Made by a program: the position numbers and the translations under genes
Notes under the pieces: generated by a model
The model's database searches: none
The model's input: only the letters and a program-made list of their open reading frames with translations
Told to the model about the DNA's origin: nothing
From: Candidatus Bacteroides pullicola
GTDB lineage: Bacteria; Bacteroidota; Bacteroidia; Bacteroidales; Bacteroidaceae
Length of the DNA stretch: 64,000 nt
Assembly (NCBI GenBank): GCA_019115825.1
Contig: DXCV01000056.1
Coordinates: 1-64,000, forward strand
Direction: 5' to 3'
Shown: positions 45,034 through 52,897 of the stretch, piece by piece
Layout of the letters: each line of letters starts with the position of its first letter
How positions within the stretch are numbered: the stretch's first letter is position 1

Positions 45034-47976
45034 TTACAGCGTCTGCTTCACCTCCACCTCTTCGTAGGTCTCGATGACGTCGCCTACCTTGATGTCGTTG
45101 CAGTTGGTCAGGCTGATGCCGCACTCGAAGTTGGTGCCGACCTCCTTCACGTCATCCTTGAATCGCTTCAAGGCGTTGATGGTGCCGGTGTAGACCACGA
45201 TGCCGTCGCGGATGAGGCGAGCCTTGTCGGTGCGTTTCACCTTGCCGGTCTTCACCATGGCACCGGCCACCTGGCCCACCTTGCTGATGTTGTACACCTC
45301 GCGCACTTCGATGGTGGCGGTCACCTGCTCCTTCAGCGTCGGGGCAAGCATACCCTCCATAGCAGCCTTCACTTCCTCGATGGCGTCGTAGATGATGGAG
45401 TACTTGCGGATGTCCACGCCCTCCTGCTCGGCCAGCTTGGCGGCACTGCTTGACGGACGAACTTGGAAGCCCACGATGATGGCATCGGATGCGGCGGCCA
45501 GCGATACGTCGGACTCCGAAATCTGTCCCACGCCCTTGTGGATGACGTTCACCTGAATCTGCTCTGTGGAGAGCTTGATGAGCGAGTCGCTCAATGCCTC
45601 TACCGAACCGTCCACGTCGCCCTTGACGATAATGTTCAGCTCGTGGAAGTCGCCCAATGCCAAGCGGCGGCCTACTTCGTCCAGCGTCAGCATCTTCTGC
45701 GTGCGCAGGCCCTGTTCACGCTGCAGTTGTTCGCGCTTGTTGGCAATTTCGCGGGCTTCCTGTTCGGTCTCGATGACGTGGAAGGTATCACCGGCTGCAG
45801 GCGCGCCGTTCAAGCCCAGGATAAGGGCGGGCTCGGACGGGCCGGCCTCCTTCATACGTTGGTTGCGCTCGTTGAACATGGCTTTCACCTTGCCATAGTG
45901 CGTGCCGGCCAGGACGATGTCGCCCACGCGGAGCGTACCGTTGGACACGAGCACCGTGGCCACATAGCCGCGGCCCTTGTCCAAGGACGATTCGATGATG
46001 GAACCCGTGGCGCGACGGTTGGGGTTAGCCTTCAGGTCGAGCATCTCAGCCTCAAGCAACACCTTCTCCAACAGTTCGTTGACACCGATGCCCTTCTTGG
46101 CAGAGATGTCCTGCGACTGGTATTTGCCGCCCCATTCCTCAACGAGGTAGTTCATGTTGGCCAGCTCTTCCTTAATCTTGTCCGGGTTGGCTGCCGGCTT
46201 ATCAATCTTGTTGATGGCAAAGACGATGGGCACGCCGGCAGCCATGGCATGGTTGATGGCCTCCTTGGTCTGCGGCATGACGTTGTCGTCCGCGGCCACG
46301 ATGACGATGACCACGTCCGTCACCTTGGCGCCACGGGCACGCATGGCGGTGAAGGCTTCGTGTCCCGGCGTGTCGAGGAAAGTAATCTGACGGCCGTCTT
46401 CCAACGTCACGTGGTAGGCACCAATGTGCTGCGTGATGCCGCCGGCTTCACCCGCAATGACGTTGGACTTGCGGATGTAGTCCAGCAGCGAAGTCTTACC
46501 ATGGTCTACGTGACCCATGACCGTAACGATGGGTGCACGCGGCTGCAGGTCTTCTTCTTTGTCCTCCTCCTCGACGATGGCCTGTGCCACCTCGGCGCTG
46601 ATGTATTCAGTCTTGAAGCCGAACTCTTCAGCTACGAGGTTGATGGTCTCAGCGTCCAGACGCTGGTTGATGGACACCATGATGCCTACGCTCATGCAGG
46701 TGCCGATGACCTGCGTGACGGGGACGTTCATCATGCTGGCCAACTCGTTGGCCGTCACGAACTCCGTCAGTTTCAGCACTTTGCTGTCGGCCTGTTCTTG
46801 GTTCTCCAGTTCCTGGCGGCGTTCGGCGTCCAGTTCGCGCTTCTCCTTACGATATTTGGCGGCCTTGTTCTTACCCTTGGCGGTGAGGCGTGCCAAAGTT
46901 TCCTTTACCTGCTTGGCCACGTCTTCCTCGCTCACCTCCTGCTTGACGACGGGTTTCTTGAAGCGGTCTTTGTTCTTCTTGCCGCTGCCTTGGACTTCCT
47001 TGCCGCTTCCGCCTTTCGGATGGTCGCCGCCACCGCCTTTGGGGAAGTTGGAGACGTTGTTGATGTCCACCTTCTCCTTGTTGATGCGGGCGCGCTTCTT
47101 CTTGGAGTCTCCGTCCTTGGCATCCTTGTTGCCTTTGTCGTCGCGGCGTATTTCCTTGATGATGGCCTCCTTCATCTGTTTGCGCTGATCCTGGCGTTGC
47201 TTCTCTTTCTCCTCGCGTTCGCGTCGTTTCTCTTCCTTCGACTTCTTGCGGGGGCGTGTGGACTGGTTCAGCGCAGCCAGGTCAATCTGGCCGATAATGT
47301 TGATTTTGGTGCCCAGGCCTTCGTGGTGTATCTTGAATACCTCTTCTTCTTCCTTGGCCGATTGTTCTTCTGCCGATTGGGGCTCTTCTTCTTCCTCGGT
47401 GGCCGGGATTTCCGGTTCATCCTGGCTGTCCACCGGCTCTTCCTCGGCGGGTTCCTCCTCGGTTTGCGGTTCCGGTTCCGGCTCAAATTCTTGTTCCGGT
47501 TCTATGACTTCCGGTTCGGGTTGTGGTGCCTCTACAGGTTCGGGTTCCGGCATTGGTTCGGGTTCCGGCTCCGGCTCAGGTTCCGGAGTCTGGGAAATGG
47601 GTACAGCCTGCTTGGGATATTTCAGGCTTTCCAAGTCAACCTTGCCTATCGGCTTGAATTTGGGCAGATTGTCTCCCGGCACGACGGCTTTGGTTTCTTC
47701 CGCCGGTTTCTCCTGCGTTCCGTTTTCGTGCGTGGCAGTGCGGGCAGCGGCTTTGTTACGTTCCTTGTAGTTTTGCCGCTCCTGACTGAAGCGTTCCGAT
47801 TTAATTTTAAGGTCTTTGTCTGTACTGAATTCTTTCTTGAGCATCTCGAACTGCTCGTCCGTAATCTTCGTGTTGGGGTTTGCCTCCACGGTAAATCCTT
47901 TCTTCTGCAGGAATTCGACGGCGGTCGTGATTCCCACATTCAAGTCTCTTGTTACTTTGTTTAACCTTATCGTCAT
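45034..47976 (-). CDS. infB: Translation initiation factor IF-2
   Basis: 980 aa GTPase that brings initiator tRNA to the ribosome; cytosolic. Residues 131-200 are a Pro/Glu-rich repeat tract, 240-300 a Lys/Arg-rich tract, and the GTPase domain carries G1 [15 protein letters not shown] (about 488), G3 [15 protein letters not shown] and G4 [11 protein letters not shown]-terminal C1 and C2 domains are complete. The first 50 residues are the IF2N region. Last gene of rimP-nusA-infB. Confidence 0.98.
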   Translation of the reverse strand: MTIRLNKVTRDLNVGITTAVEFLQKKGFTVEANPNTKITDEQFEMLKKEFSTDKDLKIKSERFSQERQNYKERNKAAARTATHENGTQEKPAEETKAVVPGDNLPKFKPIGKVDLESLKYPKQAVPISQTPEPEPEPEPEPMPEPEPVEAPQPEPEVIEPEQEFEPEPEPQTEEEPAEEEPVDSQDEPEIPATEEEEEPQSAEEQSAKEEEEVFKIHHEGLGTKINIIGQIDLAALNQSTRPRKKSKEEKRREREEKEKQRQDQRKQMKEAIIKEIRRDDKGNKDAKDGDSKKKRARINKEKVDINNVSNFPKGGGGDHPKGGSGKEVQGSGKKNKDRFKKPVVKQEVSEEDVAKQVKETLARLTAKGKNKAAKYRKEKRELDAERRQELENQEQADSKVLKLTEFVTANELASMMNVPVTQVIGTCMSVGIMVSINQRLDAETINLVAEEFGFKTEYISAEVAQAIVEEEDKEEDLQPRAPIVTVMGHVDHGKTSLLDYIRKSNVIAGEAGGITQHIGAYHVTLEDGRQITFLDTPGHEAFTAMRARGAKVTDVVIVIVAADDNVMPQTKEAINHAMAAGVPIVFAINKIDKPAANPDKIKEELANMNYLVEEWGGKYQSQDISAKKGIGVNELLEKVLLEAEMLDLKANPNRRATGSIIESSLDKGRGYVATVLVSNGTLRVGDIVLAGTHYGKVKAMFNERNQRMKEAGPSEPALILGLNGAPAAGDTFHVIETEQEAREIANKREQLQREQGLRTQKMLTLDEVGRRLALGDFHELNIIVKGDVDGSVEALSDSLIKLSTEQIQVNVIHKGVGQISESDVSLAAASDAIIVGFQVRPSSSAAKLAEQEGVDIRKYSIIYDAIEEVKAAMEGMLAPTLKEQVTATIEVREVYNISKVGQVAGAMVKTGKVKRTDKARLIRDGIVVYTGTINALKRFKDDVKEVGTNFECGISLTNCNDIKVGDVIETYEEVEVKQTL

Positions 47977-48007
47977 ATATAAATTTTTGGCACCTTAACC
48001 CTATTAC

Positions 48008-49273
48008 TTATTCTTCTTCAAATTCTTTCTTCAGGATGCGGATGACTTCGTCCACGGTTTCTTCTTCCAGGTCGGCCTGTTCGATGAGCATTTCGCGCGG
48101 GGCGTTCAGCACGGCTTTGGCCGTCTCGATGCCGATGCCCTTGATGGCGTCGATGACCCATCCCTCAATCTCATCGCGGAATTCGTCCAGGTAGATGTCC
48201 TCATCCTCTTGCGGTGTGTTCTCGTCCACTTCGCGGAAGACGTCGATGGTGTATTCCGTCAGCATGCTGGCCAGCTTGATGTTGAGTCCGCCCTTGCCGA
48301 TGGCCAGGGACACTTCCTCGGGTTTCAGAAAGACTTCGGCCTTGCGCTCCTCCTCGTTCAGCTTGATGGACGAGATGTGGGCGGGGCTCAGGGCGCGCTG
48401 GATGAACAGCGACGTGTTGCTGGTGTAGTTGATGACGTCGATGTTCTCGTTGCGCAGTTCGCGGACGATGCCGTGGATACGGCTTCCCTTGACGCCCACG
48501 CAGGCACCCACCGGGTCGATGCGGTCGTCATAGCTCTCGACGGCAATCTTGGCGCGTTCGCCGGGGATGCGCGCAATCTTCTTGATGGTGATGAGGCCAT
48601 CGTTGATTTCGGGCACTTCCAACTCGAAGAGGCGTTGCAGGAAGACAGGTGACGTGCGGCTCAGGATAATCTTCGGATTGTTGTTCTTGTTCTCCACGCG
48701 GTCCACCACGGCGCGCACCGTTTCTCCCTTATGGTAGAAGTCGGTGGGTATCTGCTCGCTCTTGGGCAGCAGCAGTTCGTTCTGCTCGTCGTCCATCAGC
48801 AGCATTTCCTTCTTCCAGATCTGGTAGACCTCGGCGCTGATGATGGTGCCCACCTTGTCGATGTATTTGTTGTAGAGGGTATCCTTCTCCAGCTCCAGTA
48901 TCTTAGATGCCAGTGTCTGTCTCAGGTTCAGGATGGCGCGGCGGCCGAAGCTGGCGAAGTTCACTTCGTCGGTCACTTCCTCGCCCACCTCGTAGGAGGC
49001 GTCTATCTTCTGTGCTTCGCTTAGTGGAATCTGCAGGTTGGGGTTCGTCAGGTCCTCGTCTGCCACCACCTCACGGTTGCGCCAGATTTCGAAGTCGCCC
49101 TTGTCCGGGTTCACAATCACGTCATAGTTCTCGTCCGTGCCGAACATCTTTGCAATCACGCTTCGGAATGATTCTTCCAGCACGCTCACCATCGTGGTAC
49201 GGTTGATGTTCTTCAGTTCCTTGAACTCCGCAAAGGTATCCACCAGGCTTACTGTTTCTTCTTTCTTGGCCAT
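48008..49273 (-). CDS. nusA: Transcription elongation/termination factor NusA
   Basis: 421 aa RNA polymerase-associated factor. N-terminal polymerase-binding domain (1-130), S1 domain (KGETVRAVVDRVENKNNNPK), then KH domains with DPVGACVGVKGSRIHGIVRE and SLAIGKGGLNIKLASML. The C-terminus is acidic with a short HhH-like end. It lies 5 bases after rimP and 31 bases before infB, the usual operon order. A terminator-like attenuator in the operon leader could let NusA control its own expression. Confidence 0.97.
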   Translation of the reverse strand: MAKKEETVSLVDTFAEFKELKNINRTTMVSVLEESFRSVIAKMFGTDENYDVIVNPDKGDFEIWRNREVVADEDLTNPNLQIPLSEAQKIDASYEVGEEVTDEVNFASFGRRAILNLRQTLASKILELEKDTLYNKYIDKVGTIISAEVYQIWKKEMLLMDDEQNELLLPKSEQIPTDFYHKGETVRAVVDRVENKNNNPKIILSRTSPVFLQRLFELEVPEINDGLITIKKIARIPGERAKIAVESYDDRIDPVGACVGVKGSRIHGIVRELRNENIDVINYTSNTSLFIQRALSPAHISSIKLNEEERKAEVFLKPEEVSLAIGKGGLNIKLASMLTEYTIDVFREVDENTPQEDEDIYLDEFRDEIEGWVIDAIKGIGIETAKAVLNAPREMLIEQADLEEETVDEVIRILKKEFEEE

Positions 49274-49278
49274 GCTTC

Positions 49279-49746
49279 TTATTTAAAAGAGATTAAGTAT
49301 TTAGTATAAATTATATCATCATAGGAAAAATTCAGGTCCTCGTTCACCATCTTGGGGCGTTTTGCACCTTCTTCTTTCACTTTTTTCAGGACGGTCAGCG
49401 TGAAGTGGTCCTCGTCCGCTTCCTTCAGGATGCCCTGCAACTTGCGGTGGTCCTTGGTGAGCACCTCCACCTCTTCGCCCGTGTGGGCCAGGTATTGTTG
49501 CAGCACCTTGAACGGTTGCCCGATGCCAGCCGAGCCTACTTCCAGTTCATAATCCTCTTGTTCACGGTCCAGCCTGGATTCGATGTAGCGGCTCAAGTCC
49601 ACGCAATCTTCTATCCAGACACCCTCCTTGTGGTCTATCTCCACCACGATTTTGTCTTCAGGACTGATGTTGACCTCCACCAGGAAGTAGTCCTTTCCTT
49701 CCAGCCATTCGTCAACGATTTGGCAAACAGTTTTCTTTTCTATCAT
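49279..49746 (-). CDS. rimP: Ribosome maturation factor RimP
   Basis: 155 aa, needed for 30S subunit maturation; cytosolic. The two-domain RimP form is visible: VDEWLEGKDYFLVEVNISPE and EDCVDLSRYIESRLDREQED with VGSAGIGQPFKVLQQY. First gene of the operon; start ATG at 49746, supported by a -7 box 68 bases upstream. Confidence 0.95.
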   Translation of the reverse strand: MIEKKTVCQIVDEWLEGKDYFLVEVNISPEDKIVVEIDHKEGVWIEDCVDLSRYIESRLDREQEDYELEVGSAGIGQPFKVLQQYLAHTGEEVEVLTKDHRKLQGILKEADEDHFTLTVLKKVKEEGAKRPKMVNEDLNFSYDDIIYTKYLISFK

Positions 49747-49767
49747 AGATTAACAACCATTAGGAAC

Positions 49768-49793
49768 AAAAAAGAGGAGCTTGATTGCCCCTC
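49768..49793 (-). terminator. Intrinsic attenuator in the rimP-nusA-infB leader
   Basis: On minus: GAGGGGC, six-base loop, GCTCCTC (7 bp, one G-T pair) followed by six T (49773-49768). It sits between the -7 box (49814-49821) and the rimP ATG (49746), so it can stop transcription before the first gene. Confidence 0.65.
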
Positions 49794-49813
49794 ACCTTTC
49801 ATCCATTCCGCTG

Positions 49814-49821
49814 CAAAGATA
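49814..49821 (-). promoter_or_regulatory. -7 box of rimP-nusA-infB
   Basis: Minus-strand TATCTTTG, 67 bases before the rimP ATG. Confidence 0.6.
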
Positions 49822-49905
49822 GTAATAATCTGTTCGGCTACAAAATATTAGTCGAAAAAAGCGGCGAATTGTCTGTTTTTTCCTTCGTATTTGCCCGCTT
49901 ATGCG

Positions 49906-49913
49906 TACCTTTG
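49906..49913 (+). promoter_or_regulatory. -7 box of the EamA gene
   Basis: TACCTTTG ends only 7 bases before the ATG at 49921, so the transcript would start at or next to the start codon. Confidence 0.65.
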
Positions 49914-49920
49914 CGCGCTT

Positions 49921-50826
49921 ATGAGTGCTTTCCGACATACTACACGGGGCTTGGCGGCCTTCCACCTGGTGGCGGTTGTCGTTGTGGGGATATGGGGGCT
50001 GACCTTCATCTCCACCAAGCTGTTGATAGGGCAGGGGATGTCTCCGCACGAGATTTTCCTGCTGCGCTTCCTGATGGCCTATGTGGGCATCTGGTTTCTG
50101 GCTCCCCGCCGCTTGTGGGCGGAAAGTTGGCGGGACGAACTGTGGCTGCTCTTGGGCGGCGTGACGGGCGGCTCGTTCTATTTCCTGACGGAGAACACCG
50201 CGTTGGAGTACACCTTGGCCACCAACGTGGCTTTCCTTGTTTGCACCACGCCTCTGCTGACCACCTTGCTCTCGCTGGCCCTATATAAAAATGTGAAGGC
50301 CACGCGCGGGCTGATTGGCGGCTCGCTGGTGGCGTTGGCGGGCGTGGCGCTGGTGGTGTGCAACGGCCATTTCGTGCTCCGGCTTTCGCCCGTGGGCGAT
50401 TTGCTTTCCCTGCTGGCTTCCCTGTCGTGGGCGGTCTACAGCTTGGTCATGCGGCGTATGGCCGACCGCTACGACGTCACTTTCATCACGCGCAAGATAT
50501 TTTTCTACGGTGTGCTGACCATCCTCCCAGTCTTCCTCTTCCGGCCTTGGCAATTCGAGGTGGTGCGCCTGCTGGACACCGCGGTACTTTTCCACTTGCT
50601 TTTCCTCGGCGTGTTGGCGTCTTTGGTCTGCTTTGCCGTGTGGAATGTGGTGCTGAAGCGGCTGGGCACCGTGTCGGCCTCCAACTACATCTACCTGAAT
50701 CCCGTGTTCACCCTCGTCGGTTCGGCCTTGGTGCTGGACGAGCGGCTGACGCCGATGGCCTGGGCGGGCGTGGTGCTCATTTTGGGCGGGGTGTATTGGG
50801 CGGGACGGCAGAAGGTGGCCGAATAA
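49921..50826 (+). CDS. EamA/DMT superfamily transporter
   Basis: 301 aa inner-membrane exporter-type protein with about ten hydrophobic helices in two EamA repeats (about residues 10-140 and 150-290). Family members move amino acids, nucleosides or metabolites; the substrate is unknown. The ATG at 49921 is preferred over the in-frame codon at 49891 because the -7 box falls between them. Confidence 0.9.
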   Translation: MSAFRHTTRGLAAFHLVAVVVVGIWGLTFISTKLLIGQGMSPHEIFLLRFLMAYVGIWFLAPRRLWAESWRDELWLLLGGVTGGSFYFLTENTALEYTLATNVAFLVCTTPLLTTLLSLALYKNVKATRGLIGGSLVALAGVALVVCNGHFVLRLSPVGDLLSLLASLSWAVYSLVMRRMADRYDVTFITRKIFFYGVLTILPVFLFRPWQFEVVRLLDTAVLFHLLFLGVLASLVCFAVWNVVLKRLGTVSASNYIYLNPVFTLVGSALVLDERLTPMAWAGVVLILGGVYWAGRQKVAE

Positions 50827-50848
50827 GCATTCTCGCCGATATCTTCCT

Positions 50849-51556
50849 CTATCCTCCGATTTTCTTCATGAACCCTTCCTGATATCCCGGCGAGACCGGC
50901 AGCAGTTCCCCGCCGATGCGGACCCGGTTGTGCTCCACGCTTTCTATCTTGTCCAGCGCGGCGATGTACGAGCGGTGGATGCGGCAGAAGCGTGATGGTG
51001 GCAACTTCTCTTCCACGGCCTTCATCGTGCTGAGGGCGATGAGCGGGCGCGCCGCATCAGTCAGGTGGAAGCGGACGTAGTCTTTCAGCCCGCTGACGTA
51101 CAGGATGCGGTCGAAATCCACGCGCACCAGCCGGGTGTCGCTCTTGACGAACAGGTAGTTCTCCGCCGGAGTTTCCGAGGCGTGGGAGGAGTCGGCATCC
51201 AGCACGGTGCGGGCATGGGTGGCGGCTTTCAGGAAGGTGGGATAGCTGACGGGTTTCAGCAAGTAGTCCAAGGCGTGTACCTCATAGCTGTCGAAGGCAT
51301 ATTCCTTGTAGGCGGTGGTGAAAATGATGCGTGTTGGTGGTTGCACCAGGCGGGACAATTCCAACCCTGTCAAGCCGGGCATCTGGATGTCCAGAAAGAG
51401 CAGGTCGATGTCCGGCGTGAGAGCCTGCAGGGCTTCCAGCGGGTCGAGGAAGGTGCCTGCCAGGCGCAGGAAGGGCGTTCGCTCCACAAAGTTGGCCAAC
51501 AGCTTGATGGCCAATGGTTCATCGTCCACAATGAGGCAAGTCAGGGTTTCTTTCAT
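50849..51556 (-). CDS. LytTR family response regulator
   Basis: 235 aa. Receiver domain with phospho-acceptor Asp56 (LLFLDIQMPG), conserved Lys101 (LLKPVSY), then a LytTR DNA-binding domain (about 130-232; FVKSDTRLVRVDFDRILYV, SRFCRIHRSYIAALDKI). It is a cytosolic transcription regulator partnered with the upstream histidine kinase, whose stop overlaps its ATG (ATGA). Its stop faces the EamA gene 22 bases away. Confidence 0.95.
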   Translation of the reverse strand: MKETLTCLIVDDEPLAIKLLANFVERTPFLRLAGTFLDPLEALQALTPDIDLLFLDIQMPGLTGLELSRLVQPPTRIIFTTAYKEYAFDSYEVHALDYLLKPVSYPTFLKAATHARTVLDADSSHASETPAENYLFVKSDTRLVRVDFDRILYVSGLKDYVRFHLTDAARPLIALSTMKAVEEKLPPSRFCRIHRSYIAALDKIESVEHNRVRIGGELLPVSPGYQEGFMKKIGG

Positions 51557-52596
51557 TTCTTTTTCCGTTTGATTTGAAGGGTTGCGGTGTAGGCTGGTTG
51601 CTCCGGCATGCCTTCCCCGAAGCTTCGGGAGGCTTTTTCGCGGATGTCCAGCACGTAGTCGGCGGGGGGATAGAGCAGGGAGAGCCGGCGTCGCAAGTTC
51701 TCGATGCCTACGCCTCCACTTTCTTTCGACGAGGGGACGTCATTGTTTGGCAAAGAATTGGCCACGGCGAAGCATAGCCATTCGCCTTCAGCCGTGAAGG
51801 AGGCGGCGATGTGGCAGGGATGGCGGCTGCTGGCCCCATGCTTGAAGGCATTCTCCAGCAGCGAGATGTAGAGCAGGGGAGGCACTTCTCCTTCCACTTC
51901 ATTGAAATCCAGGTGGATGTGCAACGTGTCGGCATAGCGCAGGCGCATCAGCTCCACGTAGTCCTCCATGAATCTTAGTTCATCAGTTATGGGCGTCAGG
52001 GGTTTGCTGCCCTCGTAGAGCACGTAGCGCAGCATGTCGCTCAGGCGGGCGATGGCTGTCTGGGTGGCGTCGGGGTCGAAGGCAGCCAGGGAGGAGATGT
52101 TGTTCAGCGTGTTGAACAGAAAGTGCGGGTTCAGCTGGTTCTTCAGCCGCTCCCGTTCGGCCACGGTGGCTTCCAGCTCCAGTTGGGCGTTGCGCTTCTG
52201 CACGCGAAGGCCGATGGCGGCCAGGATGAACAGGATGGTGATGAAGCCTATGGCGAGGCCCATGATCGCGCGCATGCCTATGGGCACTTGGGACAGGCTC
52301 TCGTGCCATGAGGTATAAACGATGAATTGGGCGTTCAGCAGAATTCCCAAGGCGACATTGGCAACCACCATCTGCCAATAGCGTTTGCGGAAGAGGAAGC
52401 GCGGGATGAACCACAGGTAGTTGGCATAGAAGATGATGACATAGATGAGGAAATAGGGCACGCTGTAGATGACAACCCATAGTGAATCTTTCCACGTCGC
52501 CCCGCTGGACAATGCGGACAAGAAGGGAATGAGCAGCATCAACCCCCACAGGACGGCTTGGAGAAGGAGATCAATATGGCTTTTCAAGGTTTTCAT
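51553..52596 (-). CDS. LytS-type sensor histidine kinase
   Basis: 347 aa. Four transmembrane helices (about residues 10-28, 40-60, 72-90, 115-135), a coiled-coil linker, the His_kinase motif with phospho-His in NPHFLFNTLNNIS, and a HATPase end (GGVGIENLRRRLSLLY). A longer frame from 52644 was set aside; MKTLKSHIDLL at 52596 follows a -7 box by 4 bases, so the transcript is likely leaderless. Partner of the LytTR regulator. It is divergent from the barrel receptor. Confidence 0.93.
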   Translation of the reverse strand: MKTLKSHIDLLLQAVLWGLMLLIPFLSALSSGATWKDSLWVVIYSVPYFLIYVIIFYANYLWFIPRFLFRKRYWQMVVANVALGILLNAQFIVYTSWHESLSQVPIGMRAIMGLAIGFITILFILAAIGLRVQKRNAQLELEATVAERERLKNQLNPHFLFNTLNNISSLAAFDPDATQTAIARLSDMLRYVLYEGSKPLTPITDELRFMEDYVELMRLRYADTLHIHLDFNEVEGEVPPLLYISLLENAFKHGASSRHPCHIAASFTAEGEWLCFAVANSLPNNDVPSSKESGGVGIENLRRRLSLLYPPADYVLDIREKASRSFGEGMPEQPAYTATLQIKRKKK

Positions 52597-52600
52597 GGGG

Positions 52601-52608
52601 CAAATATA
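52601..52608 (-). promoter_or_regulatory. -7 box of the LytS/LytTR operon
   Basis: Minus-strand TATATTTG ends 4 bases before the ATG at 52596. Confidence 0.65.
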
Positions 52609-52680
52609 GCAAATTTCTTTCAATCTGCTCTCCAACGCCCCCAAAACACATGTTTTGAAGGCATTGATTCCCAGCCCTTA

Positions 52681-52768
52681 GGCGGAGGTACGGGTAAGCG
52701 CGGGCGGAGGTACGGGTAAGCATGGGCGGGGGTACGGGTAAGCGCGGGCGCAGGCATGGGTAAGCAAG
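52681..52768. repeat. GC-rich 22-bp tandem array, copy 2 (four units)
   Basis: Units at 52681, 52703, 52725 and 52747, consensus starting GGCGGAGGTACGGGTAAGCG. Same period and start as the array at 11514-11579. It occupies the divergent region between the LytS kinase and the barrel receptor (52609-52897), where I see no gene. Confidence 0.92.
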
Positions 52769-52897
52769 GGCGGGAATTATGTCGGACGAAATGCCCCGTT
52801 GGTCGAACGGAATCCCGGCCTTGGTCGGAGAGATTTGTCTGCCCTTCCGTCCTGCCTTTATTTTGCAGGTACAAATCGAGAAAACCAGTTGAAGATT

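Noticed and set aside
45463-47964. 833-codon plus-strand frame antisense to infB
   Set aside because: A mirror of the IF-2 sequence with Phe/Arg/Leu-rich repeats, no start or motif; infB is certain.
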